From the NCBI RefSeq assembly GCF_918797505.1, contig NC_092797.1, positions 48,644,157-48,708,156 on the forward strand: a DNA stretch of 64,000 nt, written 5' to 3'. Positions 12,064 to 24,300 of the stretch are shown here, in pieces; positions within the stretch are counted from its first letter, which is position 1, and each line of letters begins with the position of its first letter. The position numbers and the translations under genes were made by a program. This DNA is from Bemisia tabaci. Lineage: Eukaryota; Arthropoda; Insecta; Hemiptera; Aleyrodidae. The notes under the pieces were generated by a model. That model was not told where the DNA came from and did no database searches. It saw only the letters and a program-made list of their open reading frames with translations.

Positions 12064-12237
12064 CTGCCGTGAATGAGCTCAAATATCCTTTCCAGCATGC
12101 GTAAGGAAGCGTATTTAGCTCCGATTGCAACGTAACAGACCTCAACTAGTGTCTTTTTCCTAATCATTCTTGTCACGCAAGGCAAATACAGTTTTTCTAA
12201 AGAATTTCCGTGGATTTTCTTCAATCGCCGGATATTT

Positions 12238-12922
12238 GACGCTATACTTTCGTTCGTTTCATACCTCATTTCACATTCATGTTAAAGATGTAATACATGT
12301 TTAATATTGTGACTGAATGAAAGAATGCGGTGGCTAAGTGCTACTGTAGATCAGAAGACCTTCTCCTCGATTTAAGTTTCCTGGTATTTCAACTGATAAA
12401 AGGAAAAAGAGGTTGTTCCATCCCCCATTAGATTTGGCCCCCTATCAAATATGATCCATCTTTTCAGGAGTGATACAGTAGCATGCGAGCCGTTCAAATA
12501 TGGCGGTCATTTTGACTTAGGCCCCCCCCCCCAGAGAGGGGGGGGGCGGGGTGTCAAAGACAAAACCTTCAACTTTTGAGCGAAAAATCGGATTGAGTTG
12601 AACTTTTTTTTAAATGAAAGGTCTCAAAAAGATCTATCTGCTGATACCAGGATATTTTAACGCTATACTTTCGTTCGTTTCATACCTCATTTCACATACA
12701 TGTTAAAGATGTAATACATGTTTAATATTGTGTGTGTAATATTTTGTATGTGTTTATATACCAATAGAAAGGGTTGCTTAGTTGATCTCCTGAATTGTCT
12801 ACTTTTATAAAGGGGGAAGTTGCGTGCAATCTGCTGAATGAAAGAATGCGGTGGCTAAGTGCTACTGTAGATCAGAAGACCTTCTCCTCGATTTAAGTTT
12901 CCTGGTATTTCAACTGATACGA
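12238..12922. repeat. local duplication, two copies
   Basis: 12238-12395 and 12660-12922 share CGCTATACTTTCGTTCG, TTAAAGATGTAATACATG and the block from GAATGAAAGAATGCGGTGG to TTTCAACTGATA. Copy 2 has about 100 extra bases in the middle. That extra part is related to 9055-9190 (AGGGTTGCTCAGTTGA, then CAATCTGCTG). Between the copies lies a C11-agaga-G9 inverted homopolymer at 12522-12546. Confidence 0.7.
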
Positions 12923-15900
12923 AAATTTGGCGATAAAATTTCATATTTTCATAAACTCAGGATGATTGTAACAGAAACCTTCATTAATGACATTGGGTGT
13001 TGTTTAAAAGAAAAGACTCAATAAGAATGGAGAAATATATTTTTTTTTATTTTTAAAAATATGTTTGAAAAATCATTTTATATTAAATAGCAAAATTAGT
13101 AACAGAAAAAAAAGAAAACAAATTTTCAAAATGAAGACAGAGTAAAAAAATGACCTAATATTATGACTATTATAAGTTTTTTAAGTCCTTAAAACTCTGA
13201 ATATGAACAGATTTACTCAACAAGAAATACTAAATATTTTACAGGATTAAAAGATTCACAATCTCTTTGAAATCTCATTGATTTCATTTTGTGCAAGTAA
13301 CTGAGACTGGAAAAACTTTTTTTTTTGAAAAAAAAAGAATAAGGGATGAATGGCGCAAACTAGAGTAAAGTTTTTTGAGATCCTAGAGAATAAAAAAAAA
13401 TTCTAAATGGTGTTCTGTTTTAGCAAGGGAAATTTGCATGGTAAGAGATACCACTTTCAAAGACACAATGACAATAATAATGAAACAAAATTTAAAAATA
13501 AATACACATAAAAGTAGAAGATTCAAAATTGGAAGGCATTGCTGTAGAAATAAGCCTACCTCGCACAAGAGTAAATATAAAAAAATTAGAGGTAGAACTT
13601 TTAAAAAAATTCTTGAAACTTGAAACTAATCATGCAAATTATTAAATGTAAGCATTTTTCTAGTGTTTGTAAACATTACTTAAAATCTTCACAACTGATT
13701 AGGTTAGGATCCTCATAAACTATCTATTGTATGAAACTTTACAGACCAGGAAATGTTTATATAGAGGTTTTTACTTCTCTTTCACAAGAAATACGCTCTC
13801 TTTTTGATTTTTTTGAATTATTTTCCTACCAGAAGCAAAGGAATATAAAAATGAATATTTTTCTTTTATCTGGTTTTTCAACCTAGAAGTTTTGATTTTA
13901 AACTCATTTTCATTGAGTTGCAAGTGACTTCCCGATGGAGCATAATTTGATCAATAATTTCACCAAATTGACAAAAAATATTAAAAAATAAATAAAGAAT
14001 GATTGGTAACTGCCTGAAAAAAATAAATAAATAAAGATAAATAATACAAATCCAAGAAAAGATTTTATGCAGATGTAAGCCATGATCATAAGGAAAAAAT
14101 AAATACATACCTGTAATTTTTTTCGTTATGTTTTTTTTTTTTATTACATTAAATTAAATTAAATTAGCATGCAAGTTATGTAAAATTACTGTTACAGTAA
14201 CAAAAATAAAAAAATATGTCAACTGACCATCTAATGGTTACTAATCTTTTTAAGTTTTAGAAAGGTTCTATAGAACACTATCAACCTAAAATAGTAGAAA
14301 TAACTAATTCTAAAAATCTAAAAGGACCCAGGAATAAAATATTCCTTCTTATTACTATCTCAGCAGATGCTAATCCAAAAAGATATGAATAAGAAAAAAT
14401 AAAATAAAAAACAGAAAGTTTGTACCAAAATTATAAATAATTTTTGCTCAATTTTAAGAAAGCACACTGATCTTTTTGCTGAATGAAGCCCAATGGCTGA
14501 AGAAAAACTTAAAAACTTGAAAACTTGAAATGAATGCACTGACGATCAATTTTATACAAATTTGAAATGTAAAAGAAACAGCTTCAGGATGAGCCAACAA
14601 ACAATGCGAGATGAAAGTAGAAAAACTTTATGAAATGCTGAGAGTAAGCTCTGACAACGGTTAAAAGAAAAAAAGTTACGCAATAAGATAGGGGATTCTA
14701 ACACAGAGCAAGGACTTAAGCCTAGGATGAGATAAAGATGTCCCTTTGAGTGACATTAGAAGAGCAGAGTGGTTATCTCTAAAACAAAAAGATCAGAGAG
14801 CTTCCTGAGTGAGCAACCAAATTTAAATATTCCGTAGTTTTTAAGACATAAACAAAAGCAACAAAAACAAAGATTAAAATACCTAGACAAAAGAACACAT
14901 GATACTGCTGAAAAATTAAATTTACATTAAAGACATTAATACGTTACTGGGTTGAATCAAACTTGGAAACGTAGAGTCATATTCATAGCTATATCTCCAT
15001 CTATGCGAACTCCTGAAAGGAACAACTATGAGTTTGCCACTCATACGCTGCAAATTTAGAAAAAGTCCCTAATCAGAAATAGATAAAAAAAAATCAGAAT
15101 AAATGAGACTGTCTAAAAATTTACAGCATCGGATTTTTTTCTTAAAAAAGAAGACAAGAGGAACCCCCTGAACTTGGCTGAGCTCTATAATTTCGAAGAT
15201 GACTGGAAGATTTTATTTTTTTAAAACTTGTTTTAATCTTTACATTCTTTTAATTTAAAAATTTCATCTTTCTTAAATGGAATCTGGAAATACAATTTTG
15301 GCACAAAGTTTTTCATGTGTATTCATCGCAGTGTCTTGCAATATAATTTGTCAAAATAAATTTAATTTTAGCATTGATGAGCATTTAATAAGATAATCCT
15401 GGAAGAAAAGTAAGATGCACAGAACTGTAACCAGTATTAAGAGAAAACCATGTCAGTTCCTCAAAAAAATCAAATTGCTGCTCACTCATTTGTAAAAAAA
15501 AAAAATGAAAAAAAAAGACCACTTAAATGACCTGTAAGGCACGCAGAGTAAAAAGTGTATTTATGTTCCTTCCTTAGAAACAGAACCGCAGGTTAATTTC
15601 CATGTAAAATCTGTTCTATAAATTGAACTTTGAAAATTGAAGGAGGAGCTGGTTATTTTTTGCAAAAACGTGTTGTACCCCTTCTTTGTATAGAAATGGT
15701 TTTTTTTTCCCCAACATGATGAAGGTATTACTGTATCAGTACTTTAAGGCACAGAAAGATTTAAGAAAAAGGCAGTCTTTAGGGATCCTAAAAATGAAAA
15801 GAAATTATTTGAATACTTTCAAATCGACAAATTCTAACATTCAGTTGACCAATTCAGCAGGCAAAAACTATTTATTCTGCAAATTACTTTAGGTTTTATG

Positions 15901-17515
15901 GTACCTAAAAACATTAATTACAACTTATAATTGAAATGATTATGCATGCACTAAGGAATATACAAAACTTTATTTTGTACAATGTTTCACATATTTTGAC
16001 CAGTGGCTACAATTTCACATGCAAAGTAAGCCCTTGAGATGACCCTTGAGCCATGAGATGTAATAGCCTTCAATGAAGAAGCTTCAATTTTTTTTTTAAA
16101 TATGGTCAAAGCATGATCCACAAAAAAAAAGAAACAAACCGAGCATGTTTTGATAGGCAGTAAGCGCTGATAAACACCCATCCCCCAAGTCAATTTTAAA
16201 TCAAAGTATGCAAAGAGAAAACTTCCAAAATTCAGGGTTTGCTAGGAGCAATTTCCTAATTGCTGTATACTTCACTGGGTGGGGATTAACTTTAGTTATA
16301 ACTTAGAATTTCACTTAAGTCCATTTGTTGTCCATCTTAATTGTTTGAATGATACTTCATATGTACCAGTTAATGTTCATTACTATCTGCAGTCAAAACA
16401 GCTCAACTTTGGTTCAGATCAATTAAAATGTGAAAAATAATTACACGTCCTTTCATTCATAAGATGTTCTGCATGAAGTGGATTCAAAATGTGGTCCTGT
16501 AGTGGCCTTTTTTGCCAAGTAGCATGAGGATAATTTAAGATAGTTACACAGCAAAAACTTAGTTTACCTTTTGGAGCAAAGTATTCCCCTTACACACTTA
16601 AAAATAAATAATCTTTTGTACTGACAGAGGCTTTTTTAGACTTGATGATTAAATATAGACCACATAGACCTCTCGTCTTTGAATCCACTTCAGCAGTTCT
16701 ATAAATCACTGTAGCAAACTTTTCCTCTGCTGCACATCTCAATAATCATTCAATTGGTATTTACAAACTTGAAGAAGATTGTCAATAAAGATCAAATAAA
16801 TATTTCTACATCAGGATCTAAGACTCATTCAACATGGTATCAATTCGGAAGAAAATTTGTTTAAAAAAACCAAAATTTACATAGTTCCTTCTATTGTTTC
16901 TGCAACAATTAAAAACCCTTGATTTTCAAGAATTCTAATCTAAGCACATAAAAAAAGAGGAAGAAACGGAGCATTATGTGGAAGCTCACACGATGTCCTA
17001 AAATCTTAATCTTTGATGACCTGACCTTCAGCATGAAATTATTCATGGGTCAAAACTTGCATTTCAAGCTTTTTCAATTTTAGAAAGGGAATGCCTAGAA
17101 TGAAATTCCCTTCCACAAAAGTTCTCTTAATAATGTAATTTCAAGCTTCACCGGGACTTTCAAATTACCCTCTGCTCTCTGCGGGGAAAGCTGAAAATTA
17201 TATTTACATAAGTTCAATTAATTGCAAACACTTTCCATAACAATACAAAATAAACATAAATCAAAACTTATGCACAACAGGAATAAAATTAGGAAGAAAA
17301 ATAATTTGATTATAAATTTTTAATGTCAGGGCTTTCGAGAGAAACATTTTATTTCTTCACAAAAAGCTTCTGATTAAAATAATTTGGCTCTTTAATTTCG
17401 TGTTGCTTTGAACAAAAAAACAGTTTTAAACTTTCAAATATAAACCGATAACACCCTAACTATATAACAGAGGAAATTAAAGCATATTGCGTTCAATTTA
17501 ATTTTCTTATATTTC
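12923..17515. other. AT-rich intergenic, no gene seen
   Basis: Very A-rich on the + strand. Open frames are short and low-complexity. Part could be a long 3' UTR of the - strand gene; TTTATT words (AATAAA on the - strand), for example near 15969, are frequent. No repeat with clear borders was recognised. Confidence 0.5.
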
Positions 17516-17521
17516 TTTATT
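17516..17521 (-). terminator. candidate poly(A) signal of klar
   Basis: AATAAA on the - strand, about 635 bases beyond the KASH stop codon. The choice among several AT-rich candidates is uncertain. Confidence 0.3.
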
Positions 17522-18154
17522 TCAAGTAATACATTTTATCTTGTTTTTCTCGTAGCACGGATAGACAAAAAAAAATCTTGGTATACAAGCAATGAAGAAC
17601 TTGTACAAAAAACTTCACTAGTACAGTAAAACAAAAATAGATACCTATTCGACATAACACTGATAAATAAAGTAACTTAGAAAAAACCATGAAACACCTT
17701 CAGCTAGACAAACATAAGAAAGTATCAGCCAGGAAGAGGTACAAAAATTAAACATTTGTAGGAAAACACAAGAAATTTGAGGAAAGTACGACATGAAAAG
17801 AAAATAAACTTTAATTGCTCAATGTATTTTTTGTCCAAAAGGACAAAGGGGCAGGTAAAAGTTTTTAAAATTCATAAAACAGCTGAACAAACATCATAGA
17901 AACAGGAACTTATGGATATTATTCTTACAATATCATACAAAAAGAAAAATACCTTTTGTACCGGTTGATTTTGTAAGTATGTATACTAGACAGTCCTTCA
18001 ACGACCGATATGCAAATTCATACCACCACCATGGTTTCTTGAAACCATGCAGTTCCTGAAGGACGTATAAGTCGCAGGCAAAGAACTTCTGGTGGCTTTC
18101 CATCTTGAGAGATGATTAGACTAACAGGTTCGAGCACCTCGATCAACATGGTGT

Positions 18155-18389
18155 TCAGATTGGTGGTGGTCCGTACAGATAGCGCATCTGCGGTGCAATC
18201 GAACGATGGAAGTTGTTGAGCGAGTCGCAGCAGTGAGGCTCTAGGAGGCAGGCGACGCACACCAAAAGCATGATAGCCAGGTGAAATGGCATCGAGCATT
18301 TGAGTATTCGCCAGAACTGTGAGGGTTTGTCTCCATCGTCACCGTCGTCTGCAGTTGCAAGCTCGCCCTTCAGCACTGGACTGCGGCAT
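18155..18389 (-). CDS. klar: klar last exon: KASH domain
   Basis: Acceptor attttttttacag; stop TGA at 18155-18157. Cytosolic linker CRSPVLKGELATADDGDDGD, then KPSQFWRILKCSMPFH, the hydrophobic LAIMLLVCVACLLEP anchor, and the luminal tail with CCDSLNNFHRSIAPQMRYLY and the final GPPPI. The terminal PPPX is what SUN trimers bind; the KASH Cys is present. Complete at the C-terminus. Confidence 0.93.
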
Positions 18390-21300
18390 CTGTAAAAAAA
18401 TCCATCAAAATTAGAGGATAAATCGAGGAAAATTATAACATGGAATAGACTGCATGCAATAATAAAAAAAAAAGATAATCGTGACAAAAATCAGGGTTGC
18501 TACAAACTTTAGAAAATGAAATTCCCTGACATTTCCCTGATTTCCCTGACACATTTTGGTGAAATTCCTTGACAGTTGAAGAAGTACTGGATAGTTAAAA
18601 ATAATACATCATTAGAAACAGTTTTCAGGCAAAATTTGCTGTACAGAACGTCAAACCTATCCTTAAAAGCAGATAGAGGTGATCTGACCATTATTCCCTG
18701 AAATTTTCAGGTTTTCCCTGTCTTTTCAAAATTCCCTGACATTTCCCGGTCTTCCCTGACTGTGGCAACCCTGAACAATACAAGATAATCAAAATTTGTA
18801 AAATTTTGTATAAATTGAGAGTTAGTTTGATCATACCTGTTCTTACTTTATTTCTTTGGATATATTTGTATGACTGGCTGGTTATATAACTTATTTCAAG
18901 GGTCTATTATTTTCATAATTGGTAAAAATTTACACACTTTTAAAATTAATGAACAGATGATATTTGAAAAATCTTCACATTGAGAATTAGATTGAAAATA
19001 ATGAAATGCATGATTGAAAAAAAGCTGATTTCGAAGAAGGACTGAGCAGTGAGCACCCCTAGATAACGGACAGTTGCATCCAGGCGTTGTGATTAAGTTA
19101 CCCAAAGCGCCTGCAATTACTCCGCATGCAACACGGATATCCCTCGAACACGAATAGTTGCATTCAGGCGTTGCTGTCGAGAATAAGTGTCTCTCGATGG
19201 CAAAGTGTATTATATTCGTCGTTTTAACGTCAAGAATAAAACAATCCCTCGTTTCCCTCGTGAAAGAACGTAACTAATTTTCGATGTCAGCCAAATTTCC
19301 CCTCACAAATTTCATTTTGACCGGGCATTTCTAACTGAAAATTTTCCTGATTTTTTTTTTCTAATCCCATGCAGAAATAAGAAAAATTTTTAGACGAAAA
19401 TTGCATGGGTACCTACACTTTTATAAAAAATTGAATTGTATGAGTTAATTTTGCAACTTTGGAATAGAGTTACGTCCCTTCGTCTAGGAAACGGCAAAAC
19501 GCGCCCTCATAAAATGTAAAAAAGAGAACTTTCGTCATAAACTGCGTATCGACCGTTATAACATACGAAAGTGCCAAAATAATTAGAAATTGCTCCAACC
19601 AAGAATAAACAAAACCACTTATAAGGGTGATCTTTTTTTCAACAGCAGTGTCTGCTAACTGGACTGCATTTTGCAATTTGTAACTATAAATTCTGGGCCG
19701 GTTTTCTGTAGTTCCAAATTGCAAAATGCAGTCCAATTAATCCGCGACAGCATCCCCGCACGCTGCACGAACTTTTGAAAAAAAAAAAAAAACAATTTTA
19801 TCGCCCTACTTGCCAGCCCGGCGCCCCGGTGCAGCGTGACGTCACGTGACAACAGTTTAGCGCGGAGTCAATGAGGACATTCGTATGCTCCCTGCGGTCT
19901 TGCCTTGATACCATTACGGGCCCACCCCCCCCCCCCCCAAGCCCCCGACTCGCCCACCCTCCACACCGACTATTACCCGTGTTTTAATGTCACTTCCTCA
20001 TCACTCGCCCATTATTGTCAATGCGTCGCTAAACATAAATGTCACTCTAACTGCAGAACTATAACTGAAAATAGGCGGAGCAGGGAGGCTGTCCCGATCC
20101 TCCGACGGGGATTTCACCGAAAGGGAAAAGAACTGGTCGCTTCGTTACGCCAGGAAGTCAAATACTGCCGTGCTAAGGGAAAACGCCGTATGAAAATTCG
20201 CGAATTGCCGAATTTCCTCCGATGGAGCATTAATTTTTCAGCAGCGTTATGAGTACTTTTCTTGGAAATTTTCAGATATCTAAGATCAAATTGCGAACAA
20301 AATTCTCTGTGAAACGTGGGAAAAAATGTTCATAAGTTTCCTCGAAAATTCGGGGTTTGTTAAAGGAAATTTGGCAACTTCTGAAGGCTCATACGACCTT
20401 TTTCCTTGGCACGGCAGAATTGAGGTGAAGTCAAATTCCAGAACTTTGAGGTCTTTTCTCTTGCTGTTGAAGAGTTGGCATAACTGTAGGTACTAAGCGA
20501 TCATAATAATAGGGAGATTGAAAATAGGATGATTTAGCGGCTACGTCATTCGAAACATCGCCATTAAATTGTGCCACCTTAAAATGCACGGAAAAACCAT
20601 CAAAATGTTAACCGTCCATTTATATTATGTGATGTGGCTCCATATCGAATATCGAATGCCGAAGTCACCAGGTAAATCTATTAGGCGTGAATCGGTCCAA
20701 AGTTCAGGAGACAGAACTACATGCTCTATCGAGATCTTCCCGGCTTGCACTGATGCTAAGATCGAACTTCAACCTCATGAATCTCTCTCATTCTCTCTTC
20801 TGCGACTCGTATCCTTACGGCCAAGAAACCAGCAGCATTCAGCGAAAATGAACCACCATGATCCTTAAAAGTGCTTTTTTTCAGCTTCAGCAGGAAGATG
20901 CGAGAGCATCTTCCTGCTCTTTCATCTCTCCGACCTCTGTACCAAGTTTCAACCGTTAGACTATTTAACGACGATGCCGAGTCCTGAAATTTTATCCTGA
21001 GCGCAACTAAAAATGAACGATAAATTGACAGAAATTGATGCCGTAAAGACTGACCTTTTGCTGGGCGTGAGGTGGAACTGTTTCTTAGGCGCAGCTGGAC
21101 AGCCGGTTTCGGCGCAAACGGCCGTCTTCACGATCAGGTTCCGACAGTTCCTTTGCAGTTCCCTCAATTTGGCTTCCATTTCTTGCACCCTCTGAAAATA
21201 GCCGCAGATATATCAGCAATACAGTTCAGCAAAGTTTAGAATGCACAAACAAATCAATCTTCAATGAATATGGATACGAGCTGAAAAAAGTTCGTAGAGC

Positions 21301-24300
21301 ATTTTTCAGCGTGACTTTTTTTTCAGAGCTTAAGTCATTGCCCTTTCCCTAAAATTGACCTTATTCATAATGTATTCATAAATAGCTCTCCAGAAATAGT
21401 TCCTTCATACCATCCGTTCTTTCCATCCTTTGCCTTCTTGACTAAAACAACTCAAAATTTAACCAAAAATTGGTGGAAAATCCTCGAAAAAAATATAAAA
21501 AAACACTCAAAATTTAGAGAAGATTGTTGGGACTCCCGGATCGTTCTGCACCCTTCAGCAGTCTAAGAATATTTAAAAATCAAGTCCGTGCAACATTTCT
21601 AAACGAAACAATCAGTAGAGATAGTTTGTAAATACATTCTAAAACAAATGAAATAATAAAAAAAAATGAAAATGAAATCAGGAATAAAATCTTTAAGTTA
21701 CATAGGGATAAACCATCGCTTAACCGTCATATTTGACAATGTCTTGAGTTCAAAAATCACCTAAAATTTCTATTCAAAACTAGAAGATCCAACACTTATT
21801 CGCGAGTGAAACGCCCTGCAGACGTAAAATTTATTACTGACAATCAGGAGAAATGCGTGCGATTTCTAAAGTTTGTGACTAGAAACGAGCGATCTTACCT
21901 TGTTCACGTCCATGGCAAAGAGGCTACCAGGAGAGAGAAGATCCATTTCCTTGGCCAGTTTCCGCATTTCGCCTAACCTTTTCTCCCGTTCGCAGATGTC
22001 CTGCTCCGAGCCGGAATCCGAGATCCCTGAATCTGACAGGGACCCTTCCCCGCTACACGGGTCTAGGAGGGATGTCGCCCCGGACAGTGTCTCGCACAGC
22101 GATTCCTGAAAAAAAAAAACGGACACGAATGACATCCAAGTCTTGACGTGACGTAAACTATGCTATCAAAATCAAAGAGCTTGGTCCAGAACACCCAGTT
22201 TTTCGCCCTAACTCCCTAGATTTGAGAATGAGGGGTAGAGAGGGGAGAATTTGTTATCTTGGCTGAAAGATTTTCATGAATTCAAGCGCGAAGTCAGAGG
22301 GGGGGGGGGGTGAAATGAAATGGCGAGATCGGGCTTCTTAAGGCGAAAAAGAAGTAAGGAGAGAGACAAAATGAGAGAGAAACGCGATTAAAATACAGAA
22401 AAATGAGGAAAACACAAAATAGGAGTGCTATAGTTTAAAGCAAGAACAGAGGGCAGAAACAGACTACGAAAAACAGTTTAATTGCAAGGACTAAACTTCG
22501 CAAGGAATTTCAAGAATTTACAATGTTATTAACATGTATAGGTAGATTTTTAGAAAGTCTCGAGTTGGTCCTGAACATACTGAATTTTCAAAATGCAACA
22601 TTGCGAGTCTCCTTGACTTCCGACCGACTCTTCGATTAAACACCCCCCACCCCCTTCGGAATTCTTATTGATGTAAGTATTACGCATTGAAGCAAAAATT
22701 CGGTACCCGCTATTTTCCAGACCGGGTACACAATATGTGATAGAATTTCTCCTTAAAAAGTTGGACTTGGCTAGAAGAGAAATAAAGTAGGATCATAGAG
22801 CGGGCGTAAAAATAATCTTAATCAATAAGCCGGCGCAAATGGGGGGATATTTTTCTCGCACCGACGTGATCGTTTGATGAATGGAGAGGGATGGGGTGGA
22901 TGAGAGAGGGAAGCGACAGGAGAAAAGCTCGCGAGGTGAGATGAGGGGGGGGGGGAGAGAGAAAAAACGAAGCGCAAGAAAAAAGTTGAGGCCGCAGCAC
23001 TGAGTGTAATGAAAAGCGTGTCCCTGCATACCAAACAGTTTCCATTTTTCCACGAAAAACACCGCCGATTCCGCTGTTGCGCACTTGCTGGTAAACGCAA
23101 CGATGGCCAAAAGTAAAACAACGTATCTCCCTTTGCGACGTCGCGGGCTTCTTATTTTATTTTACATCTCCTTTCAAAAACCAGTCAACGTTATTTCTTG
23201 TAAAGTATTTTGGTTTTCCTTCTCTGTCGCCAGGATATTCTGTACAAATTTTTAGATATCAAGTTGGCGTGTTTCTTATCGAAAAAGTAGAATAAGAGCG
23301 GAAATTTTGAAACACCCCAATTAGGATACGTGGTTTTGCACTTCAGTCATCAATATTCCCAATTAAGAACTTTCTTGTGAATTAGAAAGCTCGGAACTAC
23401 CACATTAAGCTGGCCATTTGTGTGCGTAAATATTATATGTGATGGAGGGGGTTAAGAGAGAATCAAAAGTTTCCCCGGGATTCCGTAATTCAATGGGAGA
23501 AATTTGGCATCACCCAAACGTTAAGGCAGCATTTTCCTCTGTGCAGCAGATTACGCTTCTTTAATTTTATGTATTTATTTAAGTATTCGAATAATTTATT
23601 TGACGCGGCAACGACAGATTTCAATGCTTTAACTTTGCCCTGAGTTTCTTCCGAGAAAAATTTCAAGGGTGAATGGATAGGTGTTTCTCCAAAAATTGAC
23701 AGAACGTACAAATTATATTGTTTTCCAGCAGATGCAAGAATCAATTATTCAAGAGAGAAAAACACCGGGAAATGAGTACGGGCATCTTGTGCTTCAGGAT
23801 TCGTCTAAAAACGGAGAAATCCTTTCTACAAAAAGTACGTATCAACGTTTCCTCACATTTTCAGCCAAAAATGTCCCTCTGTCTCTCTCAAACTGAAGGT
23901 TCATTTCGCAAGAAATAGTGGGACGATTTCGTTGGAGTAAGCTAAAAATTTACGACAGTAACAAATGCAGAAAATGGATATTTTCTGCAGAAGCGCAGTC
24001 GAAATTTTTAGCCGCTGTAGCGGGAGTGCCGGATTAAAAGTTGCTGACGATTCTCTCAAGAAAATCAAGCTTAACCCCAGGTAATACGCAAATTAACGAT
24101 AAACGAGATAAACATAAGTAGAGTCAGGGTGAGTATCAACTTAAAAGGCTACCGGCGACTCACTTCCGACATTAAGGTGTTAGTTGCTGACCGCATTAGT
24201 GGTTGACCGCGAACAGGTTGTGATGGGAACATTGCAACACTGTACAGACGAACGAAAGGAAGAGAGGAAATCTGAAACTCGACTTGACCTCGTTAATGAA

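Larger units (their letters stand above)
10664..12290 (-). repeat. dimer-of-dimers array with four copies of an exon-like unit
   Basis: Four copies of a unit begin with GGGACCC(G/A)AGT at about 10664, 11154, 11500 and 11970. Copies 1 and 3 share one downstream spacer type, copies 2 and 4 another, so the array grew as a doubled pair with a period of about 816-836 bp. On the - strand copies 2 and 4 each carry a 140-base exon-like segment bounded by an acceptor cacggcag and a donor AAG/GTAGGAC. Copy 1 is cut short at the low-complexity block and copy 3 has lost the usual donor. Confidence 0.75.
18390..21054. other. klar intron 17
   Basis: Holds a hAT-like element (18492-18773), a 76-bp GGAC-ended foldback (19661-19734), repeat units related to those at 45.8 and 46.3 kb (about 19040-19170), and a CpG-rich island at about 19740-19870 with TGACGTCA overlapping CACGTG (19837-19848). 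It also has a C14 tract at 19925-19938. Frames around 19905-20868 are open but unrecognised. Confidence 0.55.

Noticed and set aside
22793..23121. Three overlapping - strand open frames
   Set aside because: All three are open because of a purine/pyrimidine-biased tract with a G11 run; none has protein-like composition.
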